Source: a virus
Length of the DNA stretch: 64,000 nucleotides
IMG/VR virus record: IMGVR_UViG_3300032431_000004
Location: 1 to 64,000 of that record
Direction: 5' to 3' (one strand)
In this document: in pieces, positions 16,214-24,104 of the stretch
How positions within the stretch are numbered: position 1 is the first letter of the stretch
Layout of the letters: every line of letters starts with the position of its first letter
Translations under genes and position numbers: made by a program
The notes under the pieces: generated by a model
What the model saw: the letters and a program-made list of their open reading frames with translations, nothing else
What the model was told of the DNA's origin: nothing
Database searches by the model: none

Positions 16214-16632
16214 ACCCCGAAACCCAAGCAAAGACAACATTGAACGTAGCCAACCTCAAGACGACCAAGATTGGGATCAGGTGCGATCGCGCTTCCTTCC
16301 TAGGCAACCCATTCGATATGGAACGCGAGGCAGATAGAGCCAGTGTTTGTGACGGTTTCAGAAAGTATCTGTGGGCAGTCGTTGGGCATGGGCGATCGCC
16401 TGTAGACGCCGCCAACGCCATCGCAGCCAGTATGGGGTTACAGATGTCAGCAAAGTGGCGATCGCCCACTACAGGCCAATTCCTAGCGGCTCTAGAGCAA
16501 GTGGAGCTAGCACCGGACGGAACTAAGCTACTTTGCTGGTGTAGCCCCCTGCGGTGCCACTGCGATGAGTACGTGAACTATCGGGCATGGGTTGAGCAAA
16601 CTATTGAGGGCAACAGCGACCATGAATCCTAA
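16210..16632 (+). CDS. DUF4326-like protein
   Basis: 140 residues. Family pattern visible: IGIRCDRASFLGNPFDMERE, Arg-Ala-Ser-Val-Cys-Asp-Gly-Phe-Arg-Lys-Tyr-Leu, and a terminal LLCWCSPLRCHCDEY. DUF4326 proteins are common in phages and mobile elements; their biochemical role is not settled. The start follows GGGAGGGCGATCGCAA. Overlaps the HD gene by 11 nt. Confidence 0.75.
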   Translation: MNPETQAKTTLNVANLKTTKIGIRCDRASFLGNPFDMEREADRASVCDGFRKYLWAVVGHGRSPVDAANAIAASMGLQMSAKWRSPTTGQFLAALEQVELAPDGTKLLCWCSPLRCHCDEYVNYRAWVEQTIEGNSDHES

Positions 16633-17170
16633 TCTTGACAATTCTTGGATACAAACCTATACAGGGAAGGCTTTTTTCCCGCTAAGCCCTGAAACCGAAG
16701 ATATCGACATCATTGATATTGCTTGGGCGCTATCAATGCAGTGCAGGTATGCAGGGCATTGCAAACGGTTCTACAGCGTTGCCGAGCATTCAGTCCTAAT
16801 TTCCCGCGCTGTCCCACTGGAAGACAGGTTGATAGGCTTGCTGCATGACGCTTCTGAGGCTTATTTGGTTGACATCCCACGGCCTATCAAATGGGCAATG
16901 GGTGGGTACGCAGGATACGAAGCCACTCTGATGAATGCGATCGCTATCCGCTTTGGCTTGCGCGATGTCACAACCGAGGCTGTTAAGGATGCTGACGCTC
17001 GGATACTGCACAACGAACGAGCTGCACTAATGCCAGGGGGCGATCGGGACTGGACTATCCCTGGCGAGCCACTGCCCAATATCAAGGTGATAGGACGAAG
17101 CCCTCCCGGTGCTTTTGAATTGTTTATGGCAGAGTTTAGGCATCTTACTGAGGAGGGCGATCGCGCTTAA
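16622..17170 (+). CDS. HD-domain phosphohydrolase (YfbR-like nucleotidase)
   Basis: 182 residues from ATG 16622. HD motif set: SVAEHSVLIS with His56, LLHDASEAYLVDIPRPIK with His75-Asp76 and Asp84, and a later Asp in KDADARILHNE. This matches the 5'-deoxynucleotidase/YfbR group, which dephosphorylates dNMPs; in phages such enzymes adjust nucleotide pools. The metal ligands appear intact. Confidence 0.75.
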   Translation: MNPNLDNSWIQTYTGKAFFPLSPETEDIDIIDIAWALSMQCRYAGHCKRFYSVAEHSVLISRAVPLEDRLIGLLHDASEAYLVDIPRPIKWAMGGYAGYEATLMNAIAIRFGLRDVTTEAVKDADARILHNERAALMPGGDRDWTIPGEPLPNIKVIGRSPPGAFELFMAEFRHLTEEGDRA

Positions 17171-17190
17171 TCGTCTGACATTGCTTCCAC

Positions 17191-17239
17191 CGCGCACAGC
17201 CGGGATTGGCGACCCGGCACCCACTACACCCACTAAAAA
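17191..17239 (+). promoter_or_regulatory. structured leader element, copy L1
   Basis: GCGCACAGCCGGG-attggcga-CCCGGCA then an ACTAC-like stretch, ending directly at the next ATG. The same leader occurs three more times (17485, 17775, and on the minus strand at 61739-61793). CCGGG/CCCGG forms the stem. It is transcribed between the HD gene and the next CDS. Confidence 0.6.
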
Positions 17240-17452
17240 ATGAACTCAACAACTCCTTTAATTCCCCAGATGATAGAGATAATCACGAGACTTCACTCCA
17301 GAGTCTCAGATAGAGACCTGCTACGCCACCTGGCAGACGCCCTAGACGCCTTAGAATGCGCTGGCGATCGCCTCAACGAGATAGAAGCCGAAGAAGACGC
17401 CAGAGCGAGTGCTGACCCTCTAGACGATGGCGATCGCGCATACGACGCCTAG
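17240..17452 (+). CDS. small acidic hypothetical protein
   Basis: 70 residues, acidic (Glu-Ile-Glu-Ala-Glu-Glu-Asp-Ala). No ribosome binding site other than the hairpin leader L1 that abuts the ATG. Two following genes carry the same leader, so the three are likely controlled together. Confidence 0.5.
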   Translation: MNSTTPLIPQMIEIITRLHSRVSDRDLLRHLADALDALECAGDRLNEIEAEEDARASADPLDDGDRAYDA

Positions 17453-17484
17453 GTAGACAACCTGCTAACGGGCTGAGATTCAGA

Positions 17485-17531
17485 GCGCGCAGCCGGGAGT
17501 AGCGCCCGATACACACCTACTAAGGAACGCC
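17485..17531 (+). promoter_or_regulatory. structured leader element, copy L2
   Basis: GCGCGCAGCCGGG-agtag-CGCCCGATACAC with CGGG/CCCG pairing, then CTACTAAGGAACGCC and the ATG. AAGGA is the ribosome binding site, placed right after the hairpin. Confidence 0.6.
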
Positions 17532-17774
17532 ATGACAACTGTTATTGATTTCATCGAAGCAACATTGGCTTTATGTGGAGAGTGGGAGAAGGGCGATCGC
17601 CTTCCACCCGATGACGAAATAGTTTCTAGGCTGCTTGGGGAGATCGGCGTTTTTGAGCAAGAGATTAGAAGCCTAGACTTGAGCGATCTGGTCGGCGCGA
17701 GGCTGGCGGTTCCAGATGCCTTAATGCTGCTGGCGTCGCTCAAAAACAGGATACAAGCGATCGCACTAGGATGA
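17532..17774 (+). CDS. hypothetical protein of a duplicated pair
   Basis: 80 residues, MTTVIDFIEATLALCGEWEK. Paralogue of the next gene (shared Met-Thr-Thr-x-Ile-x-Phe-Ile-Glu, Leu-Cys, Leu-Leu-Gly-(Glu/Lys)-Ile and LASLKNRIQAIA at the C-terminus). Preceded by leader L2. Acidic and helical; function unknown. Confidence 0.6.
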   Translation: MTTVIDFIEATLALCGEWEKGDRLPPDDEIVSRLLGEIGVFEQEIRSLDLSDLVGARLAVPDALMLLASLKNRIQAIALG

Positions 17775-17823
17775 AGCGCGCAGCCGGGAGTAGCGTCCCG
17801 GCATTCCACTACCAAGGAACTCC
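17775..17823 (+). promoter_or_regulatory. structured leader element, copy L3
   Basis: GCGCGCAGCCGGGA-gtagcg-TCCCGGCA, the best stem of the set (CCGGGA/TCCCGG), followed by CACTACCAAGGAACTCC and the ATG. Confidence 0.65.
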
Positions 17824-18105
17824 ATGACAACCGCTATTGAGTTTATTGAAGAAGCATTAGTTTTGTGTGACGGGTGGGAGGATGGCAATCCGCCTAGCGA
17901 CAAAAGCATCTCTGAGCTACTTGGAAAGATTGACACCGTTCACAGAGGGCTGAAAAGGACAGATATGGAGAGCAGGAGCGCGATCGATCAGTATGTGACC
18001 CCAGGCGTCCTAAATCGGCTGGCATCGCTGAAAATCAGGGTACGCTGCATCGCACCGCTAGAAGAGAGCGGCTGGCAAGAAAACGAACGGCAGGGTGAAG
18101 CCTAG
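17824..18105 (+). CDS. hypothetical protein of a duplicated pair
   Basis: 93 residues, MTTAIEFIEEALVLCDGWED. Paralogue of the preceding gene with the same leader, so leader and gene were duplicated as one unit. The C-terminus (EESGWQENERQGEA) is unique. Confidence 0.6.
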   Translation: MTTAIEFIEEALVLCDGWEDGNPPSDKSISELLGKIDTVHRGLKRTDMESRSAIDQYVTPGVLNRLASLKIRVRCIAPLEESGWQENERQGEA

Positions 18106-18153
18106 ATCTGACGCACTCCCTATCCGTTCCCAAAAAAAACTTTGCCCAGCCCC

Positions 18154-18182
18154 TTGACAACGCCCGTATCTTTTGGCATACT
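18154..18182 (+). promoter_or_regulatory. strong rightward sigma-70 type promoter
   Basis: TTGACA (18154-18159), 17 bases, CATACT (18177-18182). The start of the next gene is 31 bases further with an AAGGAGAT site. An internal promoter of the early region. Confidence 0.65.
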
Positions 18183-18212
18183 AAAGAAGACAGCCGAAGA
18201 AAGGAGATCCCG

Positions 18213-18440
18213 ATGACCAACTCAGCCGCCCAGACCGCCGCCCAGACCGATCGCCAGCCTCGCGCCGACCTGATCGGGAGGTACCTCGGCCTCGCACCTC
18301 AGCCCCAAGCGCAGAACAGCGATCGCGCCGTAGCCCTAGCGATCCTGCTAGAGGAAATTCAGGACAGCGGAGACGCCGTTCTCCTGTTCCAGGTCGCCGA
18401 GATGGCGCTCGGGATGGGCAAGCGCCTCGCCGGCTGCTAG
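18213..18440 (+). CDS. small Ala/Gln-rich hypothetical protein
   Basis: 75 residues (MTNSAAQTAAQTDRQPRADL...). It has its own strong promoter and a consensus AAGGAGAT site, so it should be highly expressed. The DNA is visibly richer in G and C than its neighbours (GCC, CTC, CGC codons), a hint of separate origin. C-terminal helix ends Ala-Leu-Gly-Met-Gly-Lys-Arg-Leu. Function unknown; expression signals resemble those of small phage inhibitors of host functions. Confidence 0.6.
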   Translation: MTNSAAQTAAQTDRQPRADLIGRYLGLAPQPQAQNSDRAVALAILLEEIQDSGDAVLLFQVAEMALGMGKRLAGC

Positions 18441-18514
18441 AAGCCAGCCCCGGTGGTCATCGGACTGCTGGGGCGATCGCGCATCAGTCCAAACAGCTAG
18501 CGAAAAACAGAAAA

Positions 18515-18913
18515 ATGATCAACCCTAAAATTACAAAGCCCTGCGCAGACTGCCCATTCAGGAGATCCGTAGCCTTCCCTATCGGAGTAGAAAGGCGATC
18601 GCAAATTGCTGAATCCCTCGGGAACGATTGGCACACGTTCCCATGCCACAAAAGCACGTTCGATAAAGACGGCGAACCCCTACCAGACAGCGCACATCGC
18701 CATTGCACCGGGGCAATGATGGTGCTAGAGCAGTGCGATCGCCCTAACATTGCCATGAGGATTGCTCGGCTGGAGAAGCTGTATCATCCCGACAATCTAG
18801 AGGATTGGGGCGATATCTTTGAGAGCTTTGAAGACTTCATTGAAGCATCCCCGGATTTCGACTTTGAAGATCCTGACTTTGACGGTTTAGAGGTAGAAGA
18901 AGAAACATGGTAA
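18515..18913 (+). CDS. DUF6283-like cysteine-rich protein
   Basis: 132 residues. N-terminus KPCADCPFRRS, then FPCHKSTF and HRHCTGAM make a likely metal site (CxxCPFR...CHK...C.G), as in small phage and actinobacterial proteins annotated DUF6283. The C-terminal 45 residues are strongly acidic (Asp-Phe-Asp-Phe-Glu-Asp repeats). Role unknown. Confidence 0.65.
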   Translation: MINPKITKPCADCPFRRSVAFPIGVERRSQIAESLGNDWHTFPCHKSTFDKDGEPLPDSAHRHCTGAMMVLEQCDRPNIAMRIARLEKLYHPDNLEDWGDIFESFEDFIEASPDFDFEDPDFDGLEVEEETW

Positions 18914-18951
18914 TCAACTGCCCACACTGCAATCGAACAAGCAAAGGATAA
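18907..18951 (+). pseudogene. truncated zinc-ribbon start (14 codons)
   Basis: ATG GTA ATC then Asn-Cys-Pro-His-Cys and a stop. The 17-base run AACTGCCCACACTGCAA at 18916-18932 is repeated exactly at 19220-19236, where it begins the intact zinc-ribbon gene. It appears to be the stump of a duplicated or interrupted copy. Confidence 0.45.
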
Positions 18952-18956
18952 ATCTG

Positions 18957-19220
18957 ATGACTTTGGAAACTTCGACCAACTTAGAAGATGTTTTAGACAT
19001 TCGACCTGCCGGAGGCGTTTCAAGCCTTGAGGGTGGATTCAGGATTGGATGGTTTAAAGACAAAGAGCTGCCAGGAATTTGCTTGGCAATAAATAGACGA
19101 GGCGAGGTTTTTGCTAGGTTCATGAAAGACGAAACCGTTCATCATGCAAAAAACCTATCAAGAGCAGAGTCAGAAGCGATTTCTGGCATCAAACTATTGC
19201 ATCTTGGGTGGGAGCTTTGA
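18957..19220 (+). CDS. hypothetical protein between zinc-ribbon repeats
   Basis: 87 residues, begins MTLETSTNLEDVLDIRPAGG with beta strands (Phe-Arg-Ile-Gly-Trp-Phe). It lies between two exact 17-base copies of a zinc-ribbon coding start, as if inserted by duplication. Overlaps the following gene by 13 nt. Function unknown. Confidence 0.5.
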   Translation: MTLETSTNLEDVLDIRPAGGVSSLEGGFRIGWFKDKELPGICLAINRRGEVFARFMKDETVHHAKNLSRAESEAISGIKLLHLGWEL

Positions 19221-19441
19221 ACTGCCCACACTGCAAAAGCGATCGCATGACCAAGTACGGCTTCACCACATCAGGCCGTCAAATCTGGCGTTGCTCTGCC
19301 TGCGCCAAAGATACCAGCGGCAACCCCACAGGCAGGCCGTTAAAGTCGGTGGGGAAGTGTCCCAACTGTGGGAGCGATCGCACTCGCAAAACATGCGGCA
19401 GGGGACGCTGCAAAGCCTGTGGGAAGACTTGGAAGCTCTAG
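19208..19441 (+). CDS. double zinc-ribbon protein (InsA-like N-terminus)
   Basis: 77 residues from a GTG at 19208. Two zinc ribbons: CPHCKSDRMTKYGF...WRCSAC and CPNCGSDRTRKTCG...CKACGKTW. The first matches the N-terminal ribbon of IS1-type InsA transposase regulators. No transposase follows, so it is a domesticated or orphan DNA-binding protein. A related single-ribbon gene is at 28509-28709. Converges with the tail gene at a 4-nt overlap. Confidence 0.6.
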   Translation: MGALNCPHCKSDRMTKYGFTTSGRQIWRCSACAKDTSGNPTGRPLKSVGKCPNCGSDRTRKTCGRGRCKACGKTWKL

Positions 19442-20259
19442 GGAACGTACCCGATCGCCGTGTTAAACGTATCCATTCGGCTTCTGAAACTGGCATTCTG
19501 GGCTGTTGATTGGGCGGCACCAATATGAGCCATCGACAGTTGGTGATTACCTTGCCCGGTTAGTGCTCCGTTATTGCTACGGGCTAGGAGAAGAAACGTA
19601 ACACTTGATCTTCCTGCCGAGCTAACTGTACTTTCTAGCTCAGTGGCACCTCTCCTAGACGTTATCCCCGCACTACTAGCCCTGCTAATAGAGCAATAGC
19701 TGTTATCAGTTGGCACTACTGTAGAAGACACTTGACTATCGGTTCCATTAGAGTTCAATCTATTGAGAGTAGTAGTGTTGTTTGTTGCGACTCCTATAGA
19801 TGTATTTGTAACGTTTCCAGCATTTACACATCCCATCAAAAACCTAAGAGACGTAGTAGCGGTGCTTATCCTTCTCACTAAGCAACCCATAGAAGCATTG
19901 TCTTGAGTAAAATTTATTCCATCTAAAGGTGCCCAATTTGTATTTATAAGTCCTGTGGTAGTATTCCCCTGCCATCCCTGCCTTCTGACGAATGTCGGCG
20001 GCGTTGCACCCTCACTAGCGGCGTTTTGCCGACTCACAACGCACCGCAAAGAATCTGGTGCATTGTCCCCAAAATGAAGTAGATAGAGCCTGTCAAAAGA
20101 CAATATCCCATCAGCCGCAAAACCCCCTAGCAGCGCGTCAAGAGCCTGCCTCTCAGCCGTGCTATAGTTGCCCGTTGCAACATCTAGCCAAGCCTGGGTA
20201 TCAGCCCTGAAGCTGGCTATAGTGGGGTAATGGAAGATTGCGCGTACGGTTGGGAGCAT
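19438..20259 (-). CDS. tail-fibre-like protein, Ser/Thr/Asn-rich
   Basis: 273 residues. N-terminal half is helical (ATGNYSTAERQALDALLGGF, then SFDRLYLLHFGDN); the rest is beta-rich with many Asn, Thr and Ser (Thr-Asn-Asn-Thr-Thr-Thr). This suits a distal fibre or adhesin-type appendage protein. It is the last gene of a leftward tail operon. No catalytic motif seen. Confidence 0.55.
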   Translation of the reverse strand: MLPTVRAIFHYPTIASFRADTQAWLDVATGNYSTAERQALDALLGGFAADGILSFDRLYLLHFGDNAPDSLRCVVSRQNAASEGATPPTFVRRQGWQGNTTTGLINTNWAPLDGINFTQDNASMGCLVRRISTATTSLRFLMGCVNAGNVTNTSIGVATNNTTTLNRLNSNGTDSQVSSTVVPTDNSYCSISRASSAGITSRRGATELESTVSSAGRSSVTFLLLARSNNGALTGQGNHQLSMAHIGAAQSTAQNASFRSRMDTFNTAIGYVP

Positions 20260-20580
20260 TTAGAGTTTCACAATAGGCGCGATCGCCCCTGTCCAATCGT
20301 TCTGAGGATCTTTTGCAGTACTAGCGATCGCACCTATTGCCGCAACGAATGCGTGATACTTTGCCGCATTGAAGTGCAGGCCAGCAAGATCCTCGTTAGT
20401 GATAACGCGATCGCCATTCAGGAAATAGCCCTTTTTCAACCCCACCAAAAGATAGGCGTCAATCCTGCCCAGCAGCTCAGTAGCCGCCAGCCCGATCTCT
20501 GCTCCCTTCTGGCAATGCGATCGCTTGTCGTTTACGGTTGCCTGCGTGTTTTGGTCAAGTTGTTCTTGGTTCAGTGTCAT
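20260..20580 (-). CDS. hypothetical tail-operon protein
   Basis: 106 residues from the ATG at 20578-20580. Helical, with Gly-Arg-Ile-Asp-Ala-Tyr-Leu-Leu and GYFLNGDRVITNEDLAGLHF; stop abuts the next start (TAAATG). Earlier in-frame start at 20676 would run through the small gene upstream, so it is rejected. Confidence 0.55.
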   Translation of the reverse strand: MTLNQEQLDQNTQATVNDKRSHCQKGAEIGLAATELLGRIDAYLLVGLKKGYFLNGDRVITNEDLAGLHFNAAKYHAFVAAIGAIASTAKDPQNDWTGAIAPIVKL

Positions 20581-20582
20581 GG

Positions 20583-20747
20583 TTAGGCAAAAATAGTTGG
20601 GCGTGGTTTGCGGGAATTGGCTAGCTTGTCGAATCGCTTCAGAAACTCTTCGGCAGAGTCGGCCTTTGCAATGCACTCAGCTGGAATGCTGCCATCCGCG
20701 TCAAGAGGGCGATCGAATATATAGGCAACGAATTTGGGGTTTGACAT
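20583..20747 (-). CDS. small hypothetical tail-operon protein
   Basis: 54 residues, MSNPKFVAYIFDRPLDADGS..., with CTGGAGAAATAATG giving a good binding site. It fills the gap between its neighbours exactly (stop two bases before the next ATG). Not large enough for most automatic calls. Confidence 0.55.
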   Translation of the reverse strand: MSNPKFVAYIFDRPLDADGSIPAECIAKADSAEEFLKRFDKLANSRKPRPTIFA

Positions 20748-20760
20748 TATTTCTCCAGTT

Positions 20761-21225
20761 TTAAGCGGCGGTGTCGCCAGTGATTCGATACAGATTTGCG
20801 GCCATCCCAGGGAGTATCGAGATAGGGGAGTCCATTAACGCTGTCTTGAACTGGTTTCGGGCATTCCTAACCGTTGTACCAGCCCCTTGAACTATCGTGA
20901 CTTGCCCGGTGGATGATGGAACAATTATGCAATTAAATCCGGTAGGCAGCCCACTTGGGATTGTTACGCTGATTGCAGTTGAGGCACTAAACACCTTTTG
21001 CTTCCCCATGTCGGCGGCAACGAATGTGTAGGTAGTCCCGGCAACCTCTTCTGAAACGATCGCATAATTTTGGATCCCTTGAGCGTTGAACCCTTGAGCG
21101 GCGGTGATTGCGGTTAGGATTTGCTGAGCTGCTAGCTGCGATCGCGCTGCCGCTGCATCAGCGGATTCCGCCAAAGCCTTCCCTAGCGCGGTTATTGCCC
21201 AGTCTGAAATCTGTTTGAATCTCAT
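20761..21225 (-). CDS. tail-fibre segment protein
   Basis: 154 residues. A helical N-terminus (ALGKALAESADAAAARSQLA) leads to a beta domain (YTFVAADMGKQKVFSAS, VTIPSGLPTGFNCIIVPSS, VTIVQGAG). This beta domain is common near the ends of phage fibres, where it trimerises. Context and composition support the call. Confidence 0.6.
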   Translation of the reverse strand: MRFKQISDWAITALGKALAESADAAAARSQLAAQQILTAITAAQGFNAQGIQNYAIVSEEVAGTTYTFVAADMGKQKVFSASTAISVTIPSGLPTGFNCIIVPSSTGQVTIVQGAGTTVRNARNQFKTALMDSPISILPGMAANLYRITGDTAA

Positions 21226-21236
21226 AGGTTAACGGC

Positions 21237-21947
21237 TCAAGAGAAGTAGCGGGCGGTGACGCGATCAGCAACCTCTAATGGAAATCCAGCATTTGCAGCC
21301 GACCAGGTGATAGTGAGGCCAGAGAGGGAGAATGCAGCGGCAGCACCGCCAAAGGTGTCGAACTGTTGCCCATTAACGTAAAGCCTCAAATTGGCTATAT
21401 TCAGTGGGGTAAACCCAAGGTTGGCCACGGTGTTTAGCGCCGTAACTGTCAGCCGTTCGCCCCGTGGCGTTCCACTCCCACCCCCTGCTCCGGCAGGGTC
21501 GTTGGAGATATTGCGCGCACTGACAGCGATCGCGGCATCCGCTGGAAACCTTGCGAAGTCAAACCTGTAACTAAACTCAATATCGATCGCCGCTGCTGGC
21601 ATGGAGTGAGCCGTTTCGACACCAGCTATCAGAGAGAAGTAGGTCAGGGTGTAGACGCCGCCCGCCTCGGTGATTCGGCCAAATACCTCGTTCCCACTTG
21701 CATCAGTTAGTTTGAGCTTGCTTGTGCCGCCGTAAATCTCGGTGCGGTTGTTGGCTCCGGTTACAATCACTCCGATCGTATTGGAACCCCCTAGCGGCTG
21801 CACCGGAACCGACACCCCGCCTTCGCCAGCGGTAGACAGGGCAGTACCGATGGCAGTGGTGAGGACTCCGCTGGTGCCGCTGGCAGAAAATCCGTTCACT
21901 CGAACGGATGCACTCTGCGGCTTGATAATCTGTTTGGCTGGAATCAT
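21237..21947 (-). CDS. tail structural protein (fibre or baseplate)
   Basis: 236 residues, Gly/Ala/Thr-rich beta protein beginning MIPAKQIIKPQSASVRVNGF. Contains IFGRITEAGGVYTLTY-like strands and a Gly-rich hinge (AGAGGGSGTPRG). In order with other tail genes. No catalytic motif. Confidence 0.5.
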   Translation of the reverse strand: MIPAKQIIKPQSASVRVNGFSASGTSGVLTTAIGTALSTAGEGGVSVPVQPLGGSNTIGVIVTGANNRTEIYGGTSKLKLTDASGNEVFGRITEAGGVYTLTYFSLIAGVETAHSMPAAAIDIEFSYRFDFARFPADAAIAVSARNISNDPAGAGGGSGTPRGERLTVTALNTVANLGFTPLNIANLRLYVNGQQFDTFGGAAAAFSLSGLTITWSAANAGFPLEVADRVTARYFS

Positions 21948-21956
21948 AGCTAGCTC

Positions 21957-22871
21957 CTATTGGTAAAAAACTTCAAACTCGTCTGACGTTTCAAGCTGCA
22001 CTCGATTTTGCCAGTTAAGTATCGCCCCGTTGATGGTGTAATCGAGCGCGAACCTCGCCTTTACCCCATTCAAGAAAAGATAACTCAACTGCGGAGATGC
22101 GGGCACTGCCGCTAGCGTGAAAACTGTCTGCCCATTTGAAGGCGTAAAAACTGTTCGATTCAGTACAACTACATTGACAGCCAGACTGGCATTGTACTGG
22201 TAGAAAACTTCAAATTCGTCCGTTACCTGAAGCTGTACTCGATTTTGCCAATTAACGTTAGCGCCATTGACTGTGTAATCGAGCGCGAACCTCATCTTTA
22301 CCCCATTCAGGAAAAGATAGCTCAACTGTGGCGATACGGGCACCTCAGCTAAGGTGAAAACGGTTTGACCATTTGACAGCGTGAAAACTTCCCTAGTGGA
22401 ACTAATGCCACCGCCACCGCCTCCGGTGATCAGTCCAGGATGAGCCGCTAGATTGGCATTATGGGTAGCGATCGCACCATCAACAACACCAGACAACCAC
22501 GCAGGGATAGGGTCAGGCGGCGCACCGGGGATGACAGGCGGCACTACACCCCACTGGGTAATCGTCCCGACAACCGTCACCTGCCCACTAAAAAACTTAT
22601 CGCGATCGCCACCCGGCGACTCCAGCAGCACATCGTAGGCATGGCTACTGCTGGGCCTTATGTTGGTTAGCGATCGCCCTAGTTCAAGTCTGACATCTCC
22701 ATCTGGCTGAACCGTGGCTAATGGTTCAGCCAGCAAGACGCCAGCCGCATCTCTAATTTGGCAGCGGGCACCCCAGCTTGCGTCAGGCAATGGCAAAACA
22801 GGGGGCGTTAGGGTTTGCTCCCAATCCGTCCTTTGATGAATGATTAATTTTGCCGCTGTAGTTTTCGACAC
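21957..22871 (-). CDS. tail protein with two tandem 70-residue repeats
   Basis: 304 residues from a GTG at 22869-22871. The N-terminal 100 residues look like the strand-rich start of phage baseplate upper proteins (Thr-Asp-Trp-Glu-Gln-Thr-Leu). A Pro-rich region and a Gly5 hinge follow. The last 140 residues are two copies of NGQTVFTLAxVPxSPQLSYL then FLNGVK...FALDYT. The duplication is also visible in the DNA (about 21961-22150 and 22200-22390), so it is recent. Confidence 0.6.
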   Translation of the reverse strand: MSKTTAAKLIIHQRTDWEQTLTPPVLPLPDASWGARCQIRDAAGVLLAEPLATVQPDGDVRLELGRSLTNIRPSSSHAYDVLLESPGGDRDKFFSGQVTVVGTITQWGVVPPVIPGAPPDPIPAWLSGVVDGAIATHNANLAAHPGLITGGGGGGISSTREVFTLSNGQTVFTLAEVPVSPQLSYLFLNGVKMRFALDYTVNGANVNWQNRVQLQVTDEFEVFYQYNASLAVNVVVLNRTVFTPSNGQTVFTLAAVPASPQLSYLFLNGVKARFALDYTINGAILNWQNRVQLETSDEFEVFYQ

Positions 22872-23194
22872 TCGCTACAGATAGGTTAGGGGAGCGCGAT
22901 CGCCCCTAGCAAAGCCCCCAAAAGCGATCGCATGTAGAGAATAACCGAAATCGTAGAGAGCGGCGAAAAATGGGCGATAGGATGGCGATAGCGATCGCAT
23001 GTACGCGTTTGTAACCATTACTAGGCAACGGTTACAGCAGTCAAACAGCTTCCTGAGTACGCGTTACTAGAACCTGTTGCAAGGTCAAACACCTTGCAAG
23101 TAGAGAGCCTTTAGAATCGCTAGAATCCCTTGTAGCTCAACGCTTGCCCCTTGCAACCTAGAGAGAACAGGGCAGCCAGAAGGCAGGTAAAAAC
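22872..23194. other. intergenic region with hairpins and short direct repeats
   Basis: No gene found. Holds TGTAACC...GGTTACA (23010-23036), a perfect TTGCAAGGT-caaac-ACCTTGCAA hairpin (23077-23099) and GTACGCGTT twice (about 23001 and 23058). The region is upstream of a leftward tail operon and next to palindromic repeats; replication or regulation signals are possible. Confidence 0.3.
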
Positions 23195-23312
23195 AGGCAG
23201 TGTCATGTTGACTGTCATACTTTTGGCAACACATTCTAAGCCTTGCTGAGCATGAGTTAGAAGCCTGCCGTCGCAGCGTCACTGACATCTAGTAGTTTTA
23301 GGTTTGCTGCCA
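23195..23312 (+). repeat. palindromic element, partial copy A (left arm only)
   Basis: Starts AAACAGGCAGTGTCATGTTG and continues through the conserved GCCGTCGCA block to the TAGTTTTAGGTTTGCTGCCA point, then stops matching. The right arm is missing. Same family as copies B-G. Confidence 0.7.
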
Positions 23313-23355
23313 AAGACTTAAGATGGCAGCGATCGCCCATGTTAGGAAAAAAGGA

Positions 23356-23487
23356 ATGCTTGCAGGCTTCTGGTTTTGCTTCAATAGCTATCTAGACTGG
23401 CATCGGTTAATGGTTCAGGCGTACAACCAGTCGTTTAATCAGTTCAAATTTTTCAGATGCTTAGGGCAAACCGAATGGTTGACTTGA
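23356..23487 (+). CDS. small aromatic-rich peptide
   Basis: 43 residues, MLAGFWFCFNSYLDWHRLM..., very rich in Phe, Trp and Tyr. AGGA lies ten bases upstream and an intrinsic terminator follows at 23540. Possibly a real small gene isolated between repeat copies; composition is odd, so it may be chance. Confidence 0.35.
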   Translation: MLAGFWFCFNSYLDWHRLMVQAYNQSFNQFKFFRCLGQTEWLT

Positions 23488-23539
23488 GGCAGCAATCGGC
23501 AGGCAGCGCTGCGCGATCGCCCATAGCTTCATTTTCTTT

Positions 23540-23560
23540 AGCCGCCTGATTTGGGCGGCT
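23540..23560 (+). terminator. intrinsic terminator
   Basis: AGCCGCC-tgatttg-GGCGGCT followed by TTCCTTT. Points rightward and would end a transcript of the small gene at 23356. Confidence 0.6.
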
Positions 23561-23593
23561 TTCCTTTGGGCGATCGCGTTTTTCGCTAAAAGT

Positions 23594-23882
23594 AGGCAGT
23601 GTCATGTTGACTGTCATACTTTTGGCAACATACTCTAACCCATACTCAGTAAAGCTTAGACACCTGCCGTCGCACTGTCATTGGCATTAAGAGTTTTAGA
23701 TTCTGAGATTAGGATTATCTCTAAGAAGATTAGATATTTAATTCAGTGAATTAATAACTCTGAATCCTCTCCTATTTTGAAATCAGAAAAATCAATGACA
23801 GTGCGACGGCAGGCATCTAAGCCATATATACCAAGGCTTTAAGTGTGTTGCCAATTTGTTGACTGTCACGTAGACACTGCCT
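23594..23882 (+). repeat. palindromic element, complete copy B
   Basis: 289 bp from AGGCAGTGTC to GACACTGCCT. The first and last 90 bases are imperfect reverse complements, including TTGGCAACA/TGTTGCCAA and CCTGCCGTCGCACTGTCATT/AATGACAGTGCGACGGCAGG. The centre holds TTAATTC-agt-GAATTAA. No reading frame of note. Confidence 0.85.
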
Positions 23883-23890
23883 GTTTTTTT

Positions 23891-24078
23891 GGGGATTCTA
23901 GCAGCTGAGACTACCCCTAAAAAGACTCAGGTATTTAATCCAATAGATTGAATACCTGAGTCTTCCCTTATTTTGAAATCGTAAAAGTCAATGACGCTGC
24001 GACGGGAGGTGTCTAACCCATACTCAGCAATACTTTAACCCTGTTGCCAAAACAATGACAGTCACGTAGACACTGCCT
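23891..24078 (+). repeat. palindromic element, partial copy C (left end missing)
   Basis: Begins inside the element and ends with the normal GACACTGCCTGTTTT terminus. Its central hairpin GACTCAGGTATTTAATC-caata-GATTGAATACCTGAGTC (23924-23962) keeps pairing while differing in sequence from copy D. It directly follows copy B. Confidence 0.8.
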
Positions 24079-24104
24079 GTTTTCCCAGAATGCCACCGGC
24101 TAAA

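Noticed and set aside
23085-23288. Leftward frame through palindromic element A
   Set aside because: Most of its codons lie in the repeat arm; similar frames recur in other copies only because the repeat recurs (also 28914-29120).
22872-24104. Possible CRISPR array
   Set aside because: Repeats are about 290 bp, inverted and irregularly spaced, not short direct repeats with unique spacers; no cas gene is near.
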